Notes under the pieces: model-generated
The model's database searches: none
Told to the model about the DNA's origin: nothing
Seen by the model: only the letters and a program-made list of their open reading frames with translations
Part shown: positions 1 to 9,395 of the stretch, piece after piece
How positions within the stretch are numbered: the first letter of the stretch is position 1
How the letters are laid out: each line of letters starts with the position of its first letter
DNA from: Pseudomonas monteilii NBRC 103158 = DSM 14164
Lineage (GTDB): Bacteria; Pseudomonadota; Gammaproteobacteria; Pseudomonadales; Pseudomonadaceae
Reading direction: 5' to 3'
Length of the DNA stretch: 64,000 bases
Assembly: GCF_000730605.1 (NCBI RefSeq)
Contig: NZ_BBIS01000025.1
Location: forward strand, 1-64,000
Made by a program: the position numbers and the translations under genes

Positions 1-37
1 TTCAGTTCCATGGCTTTAATGTGCAAAGCCGTACTTG

Positions 38-55
38 CCGCGCTATTGAGCGCGG
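38..55. terminator. Short perfect hairpin downstream of tssL
   Basis: A 7-bp perfect inverted repeat (CCGCGCT, loop ATTG, AGCGCGG) lies about 40 bp beyond the tssL stop. It has no clear T-tract on either strand, so it may be a weak terminator or only an mRNA 3'-end structure. The first 91 bases hold no other recognisable feature. Confidence 0.3.
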
Positions 56-91
56 TGACTGTTGAGTCATATCAAAACAGCGTCGATTGAT

Positions 92-895
92 TTATTGCTG
101 GAGCATGGTTTGCAGTGATGCCAATACCTGCTGGGTCATGCCGTTGAGTTTGGTGGCGAAGTACAGATAGATGCCCGTGCAGCAGACGCCCATGATCGCC
201 CAGGGCGTCCACCAGGGCAGTTGACGGTTCATGCGGTAGTGCCGGGGCGCCACGTTGGTAAAGGGATCGGTCAACCGTTCAGAGGTGGGCCGGGTGGCGC
301 GCAACTCAACGATGCGGTCGCGCAGGCGCTTGATCCAGATCTCCAACTCCTGATCGCCGTTGGTCTGGTTGGCGTACTTGCCGCGGTAGCCCAATGCCAG
401 GCACCAGAACAGGAACACGAACAGGTCGTAGCGGTTCTCGGGTGCCGCCAGCAGCCGCTCCAGCACGCTGAAGAACTTCTCGCCGCCCCAGGTTTCCTGG
501 TGGATGGCACTGAGCAGCGACTCTGCCTTCCACGATGAGTCGCGGCCCCACGGCGTGGCCATCACGGCTTCGTCGACCACGCAGCACAGGCAGTAGGAGA
601 ACACCACACGGTCGCCTTCGTCGCAGTGCTCAATTTGGCGCACTTCCTCGACCATCCCATGGATCATGGCCTTGACGTGGGCGTACAGCTGCTCCACGTG
701 GTCATACTGCTCGGTGCCCTCCAGGCGAATGACGAGACCGAGTAGCGGTGAGGCGATGTCGTGGAGGGGATTGCCTGTATTTGAGCGGGTGTCGAAGCCC
801 AGGGCATCAACCCGTGGGAATAGCTCGCTCAATGAAGGGGATTCGCGCGTGTCTTTCTGGTCCTTGTCATACGATTGAGAGGTTGTAACGGTCAT
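92..895 (-). CDS. tssL: Type VI secretion protein TssL (DotU/IcmH family)
   Basis: TssL is an inner-membrane subunit of the T6SS membrane complex, with TssM and TssJ; its cytoplasmic domain contacts TssM and the baseplate. The 267-aa protein has the DotU-type helical N-terminal domain (about residues 40-200, with a Cys-rich CLCCVVDEAVM stretch). It ends in one hydrophobic segment (WWTPWAIMGVCCTGIYLYF, about 227-245) that fits a C-terminal tail anchor. It stops shortly after, so it lacks the OmpA-like peptidoglycan-binding domain of longer 'evolved' TssL proteins. An AGGAGG sequence lies 8 bases before the ATG. It follows tssF by 16 bp on the same strand, so the two are probably co-transcribed. 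Family confidence is high. Confidence 0.93.
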   Translation of the reverse strand: MTVTTSQSYDKDQKDTRESPSLSELFPRVDALGFDTRSNTGNPLHDIASPLLGLVIRLEGTEQYDHVEQLYAHVKAMIHGMVEEVRQIEHCDEGDRVVFSYCLCCVVDEAVMATPWGRDSSWKAESLLSAIHQETWGGEKFFSVLERLLAAPENRYDLFVFLFWCLALGYRGKYANQTNGDQELEIWIKRLRDRIVELRATRPTSERLTDPFTNVAPRHYRMNRQLPWWTPWAIMGVCCTGIYLYFATKLNGMTQQVLASLQTMLQQ

Positions 896-911
896 AGGAT
901 GGACCTCCTGG

Positions 912-2675
912 TCACATTACCGGTTGCCGCCCGGTCCGGGCGGGCCATAGCTGGCGGGTTGCGTTGGCGGTGTTGACGATCTGCAGTTGATGAAAGGAGT
1001 TACTGCTCGCATATAGCGTCATGAAGTGAGAGAGCACGTTGCCGAACAGCTGTACCTCGCCCTCGCACTCGAAGCCCTCAGGGTCGATGTGCAGGGTAGT
1101 GCGCATGCCGCGCACGGGCAGGCCTTTGACCAGCCAGTCGTAGGGCTCGCTGCGCACTTCCTTGATGGCGTTGAGACGTTGGGAGGTCCTGCGTGCCTGC
1201 TGCAGGTCATGCGTACCGATCAAGTCGTAGGCCCGCAGCACCGAGGCGAGGGCGGCCGGGGAGGACAACGACAGGTTGTTCAAAGCCAGGTTGGAGATCA
1301 GCGCCCAGTGGCACTCATCGTGGCCGCCGCTTTGCAGCATGGGCGGGTAGCTGCGCGTGGGCGGGGTCAAGTTGCGATAGGTGACGTAGGAGGGGGTGTC
1401 CTGGGTCGTCAGGTCGATCTCGCCCGCCTTCAGTTGTTGGGGCCGGGCGCCGTTGCTGCACGTCAGGTCGATGCTCAACTCTTCTTGTTGGCCCTGGTAG
1501 GGCGACAGGTTGTGGTGCACCAGGCGAATAAGGTGTTGCACCTTGTCGTTGATCGGTTCCTGCTCGATATCCAGCTTGTAATAGCGGGTAGGTATCGGCT
1601 CGCCCAGCGGGAAATCACGGTGCAATGCCTCGAAGGGCTTGAAGTCCTGCACATGATCGTTCGACTTCAGGCGCTGGCTGCTGACCCGATCGATGCTGAA
1701 GATCTCGTCCTTTTGGCTACCCTGGCGGCCTACGCGTATGGGGGCACGAATCGCCTGTCCATTCAGCGGGATGGGCTCGGCCGGGCAGCTGAACAGGTTG
1801 ATGGCGGGGATGCAGTTGAGCAGGACCGTCGTTTGATCGATCTGGATGCCGGGCGGCAAGGGCGCGTTGAAGCGCAACTCCAACTGGATGTGCTCGGCGG
1901 CTTCATCGGGCCAGTAGCCCGTCAGGCCTTCAATGCGAAAGCCATGAAAGCGTTCAGGGAAGCAGAAGAACTCCTGCAGGATGCGGTAGCCGTCCATGTG
2001 CTCGCCCGGGCTTGGCAGCAGGGCTTCATCGACTTGAAATCCTACGAAGGTCACGGAAGGCGGCAGAACAAAGCGGTGCTGGCCGATGTGCAGGTAGAGT
2101 TTGTCCAGGTGCTGTGACAGCCACTGGTAGAGGTTCAGCGCATTGCGGTTGCCCCCGGCCAGATGAAACTGCAGGTGGTCGCATTTCATACGCCGCAGCG
2201 GTTGTTCGGACAAGGCAGCGAGGCGGATGCGCACCACGGGCGCTTCGGCACTGGGCTGGGTTGTAATGCTGCGGATCTCCAGCGGTGCTATGGCCAGCGC
2301 AGCACAGGTACGGAATTCGCAGCTGACGCCATCAATGGGACGGGAAAAAACAGGTGTGCCCTTGGGCAGCACCTGGGTTTCACTCAGTGCGTGATCGACT
2401 GGCTGGAACTGCATCAGGGTCAGGCTCGGCAGTGGGCGCAGCGCGTTGGGGTAGAGCTGCTGCAGCAATGGGTGCGTCAGTTCGGGCAGATGGTCTTCGA
2501 TCTTCATGGCCAGGCGGGCGGTCAGAAAGGCGAAGTGCTCTATCAGGTGCGCACTGCCCGGGTCTGAAGCGGTGCTGCCGAGGAAAGGCGCCAGGCGCGG
2601 ATCATCCTCGACAAAGTCGTCACCCAGCTCTCGGAGCGTCTGCAGTTCTTGCATGAACCAGTCTTTAAACGTCAT
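912..2675 (-). CDS. tssF: Type VI secretion baseplate protein TssF
   Basis: TssF is a wedge subunit of the T6SS baseplate, where two copies pair with TssG. The 587-aa protein has the expected length. Its N-terminus is the family signature: MTFKDWFMQELQTLREL, then the acidic DDPRLAPFLG segment and the EHFAFLTARLAMKIEDHLPE helix. The C-terminal half contains the YxxxxRNLTPPTRSYPP-like region seen in VasA/ImpG proteins. It heads a leftward tssF-tssL unit, while its usual partner tssG is more than 6 kb away in a separate leftward operon. That separation is unusual, because tssF and tssG are normally adjacent. No strong Shine-Dalgarno is visible before the ATG. Confidence 0.93.
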   Translation of the reverse strand: MTFKDWFMQELQTLRELGDDFVEDDPRLAPFLGSTASDPGSAHLIEHFAFLTARLAMKIEDHLPELTHPLLQQLYPNALRPLPSLTLMQFQPVDHALSETQVLPKGTPVFSRPIDGVSCEFRTCAALAIAPLEIRSITTQPSAEAPVVRIRLAALSEQPLRRMKCDHLQFHLAGGNRNALNLYQWLSQHLDKLYLHIGQHRFVLPPSVTFVGFQVDEALLPSPGEHMDGYRILQEFFCFPERFHGFRIEGLTGYWPDEAAEHIQLELRFNAPLPPGIQIDQTTVLLNCIPAINLFSCPAEPIPLNGQAIRAPIRVGRQGSQKDEIFSIDRVSSQRLKSNDHVQDFKPFEALHRDFPLGEPIPTRYYKLDIEQEPINDKVQHLIRLVHHNLSPYQGQQEELSIDLTCSNGARPQQLKAGEIDLTTQDTPSYVTYRNLTPPTRSYPPMLQSGGHDECHWALISNLALNNLSLSSPAALASVLRAYDLIGTHDLQQARRTSQRLNAIKEVRSEPYDWLVKGLPVRGMRTTLHIDPEGFECEGEVQLFGNVLSHFMTLYASSNSFHQLQIVNTANATRQLWPARTGRQPVM

Positions 2676-2966
2676 GTTTATTGTTTCGAGCGCTCTACTT
2701 AAGGATGTTGGTCCGATTCAATGAAACTTGATCGGTTTAATATGTAGGAATGCTCCTACAGTCTCGCGAATTAGTTGCTATGGTGTGATGCGTGCCTATT
2801 TATTATTTATTGCAGGTCGTTGCGCCTCGTCTCCAGAAAAAGTGTTAGCACTTATTTCTTTTGGTGAGCATTGATAATTAATTTCGGGTGCTGCTACTGT
2901 CGTCTGTAATTCGTGCCCTGAGCGTGCGTCAATTAATCGAAAATGCAGTCGGTAAGGTTTGCCGCT
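2676..2966. promoter_or_regulatory. Divergent tssF/tssM control region
   Basis: This 291-bp spacer must hold the promoters for tssF (left) and tssM (right). I see no convincing sigma70 or -24/-12 element. The clearest signal is a perfect dyad at 2743-2760, TGTAGG-N6-CCTACA, 68 bp upstream of tssF. A degenerate copy (TGTAGG-N6-CCTCTG) lies upstream of tssG at 10519-10536. The layout resembles NarL/LuxR-type response-regulator sites such as the GacA box TGTAAG-N6-CTTACA, but TGTAGGA also occurs in host REP elements. Confidence 0.4.
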
Positions 2967-5900
2967 ATGAAAGTGAAAAAGGACATTCTGCTGCGTGGTT
3001 TGTCGCTGGTGCAGCGCCAGGCAAGGCCCATAGTTGTTGTCACCCTATTGCTCTGTGTTGCAGTCGCAATGGTCGGGCTATGGTGGTGGGGGCCTCAGTG
3101 GCAATGGCGTGACCTGCAGCCGCTGGCAGAGCTGCCAGTGCGCATTGCCGTCACGGTGCTGCTCTTGGTGCTGCCCTTGCTGGTGTGGAGCGCGCTGGTG
3201 CACCGACGCCATCGCTCGATCGTGCGTGAGCAGCAGCGGCAGCGTAGTGAGGTGGAAGACCCCTGTCTGGTTTACCTGCAGGCACAACAGCGAGCCCTCG
3301 ATAGCAGCCTGGACCGCCTGCGCGATAGCCAGGGCGGTCGCGGGCATCGCTACGATGTGCCGTGGTACCTCATTCTGGGGGAAGAAAACACGGGTAAGTC
3401 GAGTTTCGTCAGCCGCTCGGACCAGCGCTTTGCCTTGGCCCATACCGAGCATGGCTCGGCTCAACGGGCGAGCATCGATCCCGAGCTGGTGTTCGATGTT
3501 GACTGGTGGCTGGGCGACGATGCGGTGCTGATTGATCCGCCTGGCGAGTTCATCAGCCAGCCGGAGCGCTCTGTGCTTGCACCTGCCACCGTGCAGCCTC
3601 AGTCAGAGCCAGAAGAAGGCCGGGACGAGTCGTCCGTGCCTGCGGAAGCAGCTGCGCCCCTGGCGCTTAAACCAGCCGATTCACCAGGGCTTCCGGTAGG
3701 CATTGAACGCCGGTTGTGGCGGCACTTGATCGGCTGGTTGGGGCAAAACCGCAGTCGACGGCCGCTCAATGGGGTTGTGCTGTTGGTGGATATGAGCAAG
3801 CTGTTTACACGGGCCGAAAAGGAGCGGCGTGACCTGGCCTTGGTGCTGCGTGCCCGCCTGACGGAATTGGGTGGCGAGCTGGGCACTCGCTTGCCGCTGT
3901 ACGTGGTGATGAGCAAGTTCGACCTGCTGGAGGGGTTCGAGGAGTTGTTTGCCAAGCTCCCTGCGCGTGAGCGAGAACAGGTGCAGGGCTTTACCTTCAC
4001 GTTGGCATCGGTGAAGAACTTCGACGCCTGGATGGACGAGCTTGGCAAGGCTTACCAACGTTTCATCGAGCACCTTGGGGATACGCTGGTGTCCGCCATC
4101 GAGGCGATGCCGCCTGCGGCTCGCAAGCGCGTTTACGCGTTGCTCAGGGAACTGAGCGGTGGCCATAAGATGTTGCTGCGTTTCCTTGGCGACGTGCTGG
4201 GCAGTGATCGTTACACCACACCAGCGCTGGTACGGGGGCTTTATTTTTCCTCGGTCTATCAGCGTGGCGAGGTACGTAATTTGCTCGCGGATGCCTCTGC
4301 TCGCGCTTTCGCTTTCAGTGCGCCAGCGCTGACGACCAAGCCCCAGGGGGGGTCTGTGGTTTACTTCGCACAGCAACTGTTGCAGCGTGTGGTTTACCCC
4401 GAGGCTGGCTTGGCCGGTGATAACCAGAGGGTCGTTGAGCGCAAAGCCCGGCTACTCAGAGGAGGCTCCGTCGCCGCGGGTGTATGTGGGGTGGTCATGG
4501 CCGGTGGCTGGTTGTACTTCTATAGCGTCAACCGTGACAAGGCAGAGCATGTGTTGGAGAAAAGCCATGCGTTTACCACCAGCACCGATGCCAAGAGTGA
4601 CCTGACCGGGCGCAAACTACTGGCCCCGCTGGATGAAATCCGGGATGCCGTGAGCCTGTACGGCGATTACCGCTCAGGTTGGACGGTTCTCACAGACATG
4701 GGGTTGTACCAAGGTAAAGCCATCGGACCACAGGTGGATCAGGCGTACCTGAATGCACTGGCCCGACGCTTTCTGCCGGCGATTGCAGGCGGTCTGGTTG
4801 TGACCATCAAGCAGGCGGCTCCCGGTAGCGACGAGCAACTGGCTGCTTTGCGCGTGTATCGTATGATTGAGGACCGCGACAATCGCCGGCCAGAACTGGT
4901 TGAGCAATGGATGGCCCGTGAGTGGCAAAAGGCCTATCCGGGTCAGGGCCAGTTGCAGGCCGCACTGATGCGCCATCTTCAATACGGCCTGGCTTACGCC
5001 GATGTCGAGTTACCGGGCTACCAAGGTGTGGTGGCCGAGGCGCAACAGCAGTTGCGCAAGCTGCCCTTGGCCCAACGTGTTTACATCGGCCTGAAGCAGC
5101 AGGCCCAGGAGCAATTGCACGGTGAGCTGGATCTGCGTAATGAGATCGGACCAGCCTTCGATATCGTCTATGAGCCGTTAGCCGAGCGAAACCACCAGGC
5201 GGCGGTCGATGGCAGCTTGTCGCTACCGCCATTGCTCACGGCGAGTGGCTACCGTGATTACTTCGACCCGCACAGCCAGAACGTGGCCGACCTTGCCCTG
5301 ATTGATCAATGGGTGCTGGGCGAACGGCGTACCCTCGACTATTCCGACGTGGACCGACAGGCGCTGACCGAGCGCCTGCGCGCCTTGTACAGCGCCGACT
5401 ACATTGACAGCTGGCGGCGAGTGTTGAACCAGTTTTCGGTCACCGAATTCACCGACCTGCCCCATGCTTTAAGTGTTTTGGAACAGATCACCGGCCCGGC
5501 CGCGCCGATGCGCCGATTGCTGGAAACCGTGCGCGGCAACACGTTGATTTACCCTCTGCCCGGGGATAACGAGCAGGAGCCGCAAGCCAATCAGCAGGGC
5601 CGCGCGCAGGCCATGGGGATTTACCGCTCATTTGCAGGGCTTTCGGGGATGCTCGATGTACAGGGTGACAAGCCTTCGTACTACGACGAAACCCTTCAGG
5701 CGGTCAGTGCTGTCTACGATTATGTGAAAGCAGTGCAGGATAATCCGAATCAGGGCAAGGCTGCGCTGGCAGTGGCCCTGAGTCGCTTCTCGGAGAAAGA
5801 ACCTGACCCCATCCGCAACCTGCAGCGCATCGCCAGGGGTTTGCCGGAACCTGTGAACCGGCATGTTCGCCAACTGGCGGATCAGACTTCTCAGGTGTTG

Positions 5901-6641
5901 ATGGTCGTGGCCCTGCGTGAACTGGAGCAGCGCTGGGACGCGGAGGTCTACAGCGTCTACCAGGAGCGGTTGGCTTCACGCTACCCCATCGACCCAACCG
6001 GGCCGGATGTTTCGCTCAAGGATTTCGAGGCGTTTTTCGGCCCTCAAGGTCAGCTCAAGCGCTTCCAGGATCAGTACCTCACGGTGCTTCTCAAAGACAA
6101 CATCAGTGCGCTGTACTCCAGTGCGGATGAAGGCTATCTGGTTCGCCCCGAGGTTATGCAGCAGCTCAAGCAAGCGGAAGCAATCCGCAATGCGTTCTTC
6201 GACAATCGTGGCGAATTGAACGTGAGCTTTGGCCTGGAGCCAGTGGCCATCAGCAGCGGATTGCGTGGCAGCGTCTTTGGGGTGGATGGGCAGTTGCAGG
6301 CATTTGCCGACAAGGGTAAAGCCCCTATCGGAATGACCTGGCCAGGCCTTGTCGGGGAGGGCGGGCATAGCCGGGTCAGCCTGGTGCAGGCTGTCGGCAC
6401 CACGGTCAGCCTGGGCTACCAGGGGCCGTGGTCGTTCTATCGTCTGCTCAGCCGCGGTGAGCTGAATGCACGCACTCAGACCAGCGTCGATTTGAGCTTC
6501 AGGATTGCCGGTGATTCGGCGCGGTACAAGTTCCATGCTACAGATGCGAACAACCCCTTCACGCGTCGGCTGTTCGCCGGGTTCGCATTGCCGCAGCGGC
6601 TTTTGCGCGAAGAGGTTGGCAGCGAAGTGGCGCAGCGGTAA
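2967..6641 (+). CDS. tssM: Type VI secretion protein TssM (IcmF family)
   Basis: TssM is the large inner-membrane protein that spans the periplasm and links TssL to the lipoprotein TssJ. The product is about 1224 aa, normal for the family. Two N-terminal membrane helices (about residues 20-42 and 58-78) precede a cytoplasmic domain with an intact Walker A motif, GEENTGKS (138-145). A third membrane segment (GVCGVVMAGGWLYFYSV) lies near residue 500, followed by the long periplasmic region. I chose the ATG at 2967 because TAAGG lies 9 bases upstream; an ATG at 2943 would add 8 residues but has no ribosome site. The gene faces its T6SS neighbours: it is divergent from tssF and convergent with tssK. 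Confidence 0.93.
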   Translation: MKVKKDILLRGLSLVQRQARPIVVVTLLLCVAVAMVGLWWWGPQWQWRDLQPLAELPVRIAVTVLLLVLPLLVWSALVHRRHRSIVREQQRQRSEVEDPCLVYLQAQQRALDSSLDRLRDSQGGRGHRYDVPWYLILGEENTGKSSFVSRSDQRFALAHTEHGSAQRASIDPELVFDVDWWLGDDAVLIDPPGEFISQPERSVLAPATVQPQSEPEEGRDESSVPAEAAAPLALKPADSPGLPVGIERRLWRHLIGWLGQNRSRRPLNGVVLLVDMSKLFTRAEKERRDLALVLRARLTELGGELGTRLPLYVVMSKFDLLEGFEELFAKLPAREREQVQGFTFTLASVKNFDAWMDELGKAYQRFIEHLGDTLVSAIEAMPPAARKRVYALLRELSGGHKMLLRFLGDVLGSDRYTTPALVRGLYFSSVYQRGEVRNLLADASARAFAFSAPALTTKPQGGSVVYFAQQLLQRVVYPEAGLAGDNQRVVERKARLLRGGSVAAGVCGVVMAGGWLYFYSVNRDKAEHVLEKSHAFTTSTDAKSDLTGRKLLAPLDEIRDAVSLYGDYRSGWTVLTDMGLYQGKAIGPQVDQAYLNALARRFLPAIAGGLVVTIKQAAPGSDEQLAALRVYRMIEDRDNRRPELVEQWMAREWQKAYPGQGQLQAALMRHLQYGLAYADVELPGYQGVVAEAQQQLRKLPLAQRVYIGLKQQAQEQLHGELDLRNEIGPAFDIVYEPLAERNHQAAVDGSLSLPPLLTASGYRDYFDPHSQNVADLALIDQWVLGERRTLDYSDVDRQALTERLRALYSADYIDSWRRVLNQFSVTEFTDLPHALSVLEQITGPAAPMRRLLETVRGNTLIYPLPGDNEQEPQANQQGRAQAMGIYRSFAGLSGMLDVQGDKPSYYDETLQAVSAVYDYVKAVQDNPNQGKAALAVALSRFSEKEPDPIRNLQRIARGLPEPVNRHVRQLADQTSQVLMVVALRELEQRWDAEVYSVYQERLASRYPIDPTGPDVSLKDFEAFFGPQGQLKRFQDQYLTVLLKDNISALYSSADEGYLVRPEVMQQLKQAEAIRNAFFDNRGELNVSFGLEPVAISSGLRGSVFGVDGQLQAFADKGKAPIGMTWPGLVGEGGHSRVSLVQAVGTTVSLGYQGPWSFYRLLSRGELNARTQTSVDLSFRIAGDSARYKFHATDANNPFTRRLFAGFALPQRLLREEVGSEVAQR

Positions 6642-6651
6642 CAGCCCCAGC

Positions 6652-6694
6652 AATGAAAAATCCCGATGCCAGTACGGGATCGGGATTTTTCATT
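6652..6694. terminator. Bidirectional terminator between tssM and tssK
   Basis: A near-perfect palindrome has the 16-base arm AATGAAAAATCCCGAT repeated inverted as ATCGGGATTTTTCATT around an 11-base loop. The A-run on one side and T-run on the other make it an intrinsic terminator in both directions. It sits between the convergent tssM and tssK stops. Confidence 0.85.
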
Positions 6695-6710
6695 TGGCTG
6701 CTCCGAGGGT

Positions 6711-8048
6711 TTAATCCGGCCTGATCGCCCAGAACTGCATCTCAAGGTTCGGGAACTCCCCCGCGACGTGGAAACCAAAGCCGCTCGCGTGCTTGTACTG
6801 CTGCCAGGATTCATGCTGACGGTCGAGCTCGAAGTATACAAAGCCGGAGTGATGCGGCAGGTAGCGGGGTGTTACCAGCTGGGGGATGAGCGGTAAGCCG
6901 GGCATCTGCAGCTGCACGAAGTTGTGCAGCTGCTCAAGCGGGGTGACTTTGCCCTGCTGCTGGAACCGCTTGCGCAGATCGTCACCGGGCAAGTCGGCCC
7001 GCACAGCCAGGATGAACGTCGCCTCTTCCAGTAGCTTACGCTCATGCAGGGTTGCGGTTAGCTCACCGTACCTTTGCTCCTGGATCGGCAGCGAAACGGC
7101 CCGTGGCTGCAGGATCGTGCTCAGTGACCGACGCAGGGTTTCTTCCAGTACATGGAAAGAATCTGCGAGATTGTCGTGCTGGTAGGCGGGGTAGTCTATG
7201 GGTAGGCGGCCATCATCGGTGAACGTCACCAGCTCACCACAGGCCTGACCTAACGCAATATGCAACTGCTCGGGGTGTACGTGACGGCGACGTGCGAGGT
7301 GGTGGAAATAGGGGTGCAGGCGATTCAGCACCTGTAGCAATGCGAAATCGGTGACATCGGCGATGCCGGACTGGCCGGGTGAACAGATTCGTTCGGAAAG
7401 GTTGCGTGCTCGTTCGCGTATGAGCCCTGTGGCTTCCTCAAGGAACCTCAGCAGGGCGGGGGCGCCTTTGAGGGAGATGCTGGTGGGGTAGAAGTGCTGA
7501 TCGAGCATCACACTACCGTCGGGACGTTTGTCCAAGACCTTGGCCAGGGCCAGGCAACTGTAGTTACTGTTGTCGTCATCCTGAAGTTTGAGCTGCAGGT
7601 TCGGAATCGCGACATCCAGGATCATCGAGTCGCCGCTGCCGCCGTGGTTGTCCATGACGGGAACACCTTTGGCGATGAAGCGGCCGTCCAAACCCTCGCT
7701 GTCGGGCCAGCGCACTTCGGTCGCGCCTGGGGCATGTAAGGGAAGGCTCAGGTAGACTTCCTTGTTTGCGGCGCCTGAGGGGATTTCCAGCGGTGCAGGT
7801 GCTGGCAGGTCGCCGGGGATGTCGAAGACGGTGCCGTCGGGCATCACGCCACGGGCGCGGATGATGGCGATTTTGCCGAAACTCAGGTACTCGGCATTCA
7901 ACTCCAGCTCGCTAAACCCATAGAATGCGTCGTTCAAACTGGAAATACGTTGCTGCAGTGCCGATTCGGCGGCGAAGGCCATCTGCTGGAAGTGCTGGGG
8001 TTTGACGAACAGGCCTTCCTTCCACAGTACAGCGTTACGTGAACTCAT
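6711..8048 (-). CDS. tssK: Type VI secretion baseplate protein TssK
   Basis: TssK trimers connect the T6SS baseplate to the TssL/TssM membrane complex. The N-terminus MSSRNAVLWKEGLFVKPQHF is the hallmark of the family (W-x-EG-x-F-x-x-PQHFQQ). The length of 445 aa is typical. I placed the start at 8048, where AAGGAG lies 6 bases upstream, and excluded 53 codons of unrelated-looking sequence that the frame keeps open upstream. The C-terminal part (VYFELDRQHESWQQYKHASGFGFHVAGEFPNL) matches the conserved receptor-like end. It is the last gene of the leftward tssG-fha-tssJ-tssK operon. Confidence 0.94.
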   Translation of the reverse strand: MSSRNAVLWKEGLFVKPQHFQQMAFAAESALQQRISSLNDAFYGFSELELNAEYLSFGKIAIIRARGVMPDGTVFDIPGDLPAPAPLEIPSGAANKEVYLSLPLHAPGATEVRWPDSEGLDGRFIAKGVPVMDNHGGSGDSMILDVAIPNLQLKLQDDDNSNYSCLALAKVLDKRPDGSVMLDQHFYPTSISLKGAPALLRFLEEATGLIRERARNLSERICSPGQSGIADVTDFALLQVLNRLHPYFHHLARRRHVHPEQLHIALGQACGELVTFTDDGRLPIDYPAYQHDNLADSFHVLEETLRRSLSTILQPRAVSLPIQEQRYGELTATLHERKLLEEATFILAVRADLPGDDLRKRFQQQGKVTPLEQLHNFVQLQMPGLPLIPQLVTPRYLPHHSGFVYFELDRQHESWQQYKHASGFGFHVAGEFPNLEMQFWAIRPD

Positions 8049-8076
8049 CGGGTACTCCTTCTTTGATTGGGCGTGG

Positions 8077-8826
8077 TCACTGGCTTCGGCGAAGTTCGCT
8101 GTCCTTACGCAATTCAACGCTGTTGTTTTCGAAATAGATGTGCACCGTGTGGTTGTACCCGCGGGGTTTGATACGTATCGCATCCTTCCACTTGCTCTGT
8201 GGAGCATCCAGACGCGCCACTACCGCGATATAGCGGGTGCGTTCGTTTATTTCTTCAGGCTCGATGAACTTGAAATGGCCCGGCACCAGACGGTAATCGT
8301 CAACACGGATCAAAGTGGTACCCAGCGCCTTCTCCAAGTCCTTTTCGACCTGCTCGTAAGTGGCATCCAACAACAAAGAATCATCCCTGAGCTGAAGCAC
8401 TTTGAACGCAATGGAAGCGGGTGACTGCTGCTGAGGTTGGTCAGGGGTTTCGGGCATCACAGTTTGCACTGCCATGTAACTGGCCAACTGCGCAGGCGCA
8501 TTGGGTGATGTGTGAGGGTTGTGGTGCAGTTGTTCAGCCAGCGCACTAACGTTGTCGGTCAACTCAATGGCATCCGAGGCATTGAGAGTGACCCCCAACC
8601 GGGAGGAATGATCGGGTTGCGGTAATGGCTCGCCCAAGGCCCCATGCGCTGAACTGACTGCAGCGGGTGGATCAGCCGCATTGAGGCTCAGCGCGACATG
8701 GCTGATTTCATTGTTGGGGCCGCCGATAGAGAGCGTCGGATCCACCAGCACCTGGTACGCCCTACTCATTGACGTGCAGCCGCTAAGTGCCAGGCAGGCC
8801 AGTAATGCACCTATGTGCTTGCTCAT
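8077..8826 (-). CDS. tssJ: Type VI secretion outer-membrane lipoprotein TssJ
   Basis: TssJ is the outer-membrane lipoprotein that holds the periplasmic end of TssM. A signal peptide ends in the lipobox LALSGC, giving Cys16 as the lipidated residue. At 249 aa the protein is longer than the roughly 150-190 aa usual for TssJ. The extra length is a Pro/Ala/Gln-rich segment at about residues 50-130 placed before the C-terminal TssJ-like core (IAFKVLQLRDDSLLLDATYE..., then LVPGHFKFIEPEEINERTRY). The start overlaps the fha stop by 4 bases (ATGA), so translation is probably coupled. The insertion is visible; its function is unknown. Confidence 0.85.
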   Translation of the reverse strand: MSKHIGALLACLALSGCTSMSRAYQVLVDPTLSIGGPNNEISHVALSLNAADPPAAVSSAHGALGEPLPQPDHSSRLGVTLNASDAIELTDNVSALAEQLHHNPHTSPNAPAQLASYMAVQTVMPETPDQPQQQSPASIAFKVLQLRDDSLLLDATYEQVEKDLEKALGTTLIRVDDYRLVPGHFKFIEPEEINERTRYIAVVARLDAPQSKWKDAIRIKPRGYNHTVHIYFENNSVELRKDSELRRSQ

Positions 8827-9395
8827 CGCCTCTCCTTGCCGAAAATTTCAGCAATGGAAGGGTCAACCCGGGCCTGCGCAACACGGTCCAGATAGGCCTG
8901 TGGATCGAGTTCGTCCATTGGCACGGGCTTCAAGGCTTGAAACATGGCCAACTCGTCGGTAGCCGGTGTGCCGAGTACCTGCAATGGACACAGGCGTTGT
9001 GTGGCCTGAAGAGCCGAGAGCGGGTTGTTGGCAGAGAGAGGCTCAGGCTTTTCCTCATCCTCGCTGCACAAGCGAATGGCAATTCGGTAATCCCCGATTT
9101 GAAGCCTGTCGTTGTGCCTGAGACGGATAGGCGTGCCTGATAGCAGTGCGGTGTCACAGCCGTTCATGTAGCTGTTGCCGCTGTGGTCAATGATGCAGAA
9201 GTGGCCTTCATGCCAGTTGATCTCGCAATGCAACGGCAGGATGCGTGCGTCGCGATCGTGCAGCCGCCAGGTAGCCTCAGTGCCGAGCGTGCCACCCGCT
9301 TTTTCGAAACGATGCTGTGGCTCGCTGCCATGCAGCAGGTTTTCCGGATTGATAACGGCCAGAGTGAGATTAGGTGAGGGGACGTGTGGGCTCAT
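8823..9395 (-). CDS. FHA-domain protein of the T6SS cluster (TagH/Fha-like)
   Basis: The 190-aa protein carries a forkhead-associated phosphothreonine-binding domain at about residues 10-105. It includes the ARILPLHCEINWHEGHFCIIDHSGNS-type core, where S/H recognition positions follow a G-x-x-x-R-x-x motif in most members; here the arginine site appears degenerate. Short FHA proteins often sit inside T6SS operons and, in H1-T6SS of P. aeruginosa, relay PpkA kinase signals. No PpkA or PppA gene is visible here. Both ends overlap neighbours by 4 bases (tssG before, tssJ after). The C-terminal 80 residues are not recognisable. The FHA call is fairly secure; a regulatory role is inference. Confidence 0.75.
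   Translation of the reverse strand: MSPHVPSPNLTLAVINPENLLHGSEPQHRFEKAGGTLGTEATWRLHDRDARILPLHCEINWHEGHFCIIDHSGNSYMNGCDTALLSGTPIRLRHNDRLQIGDYRIAIRLCSEDEEKPEPLSANNPLSALQATQRLCPLQVLGTPATDELAMFQALKPVPMDELDPQAYLDRVAQARVDPSIAEIFGKERR

Noticed and set aside
1026..2117. 363-codon frame opposite tssF
   Set aside because: A GC-driven shadow of tssF with no family features and no ribosome site.
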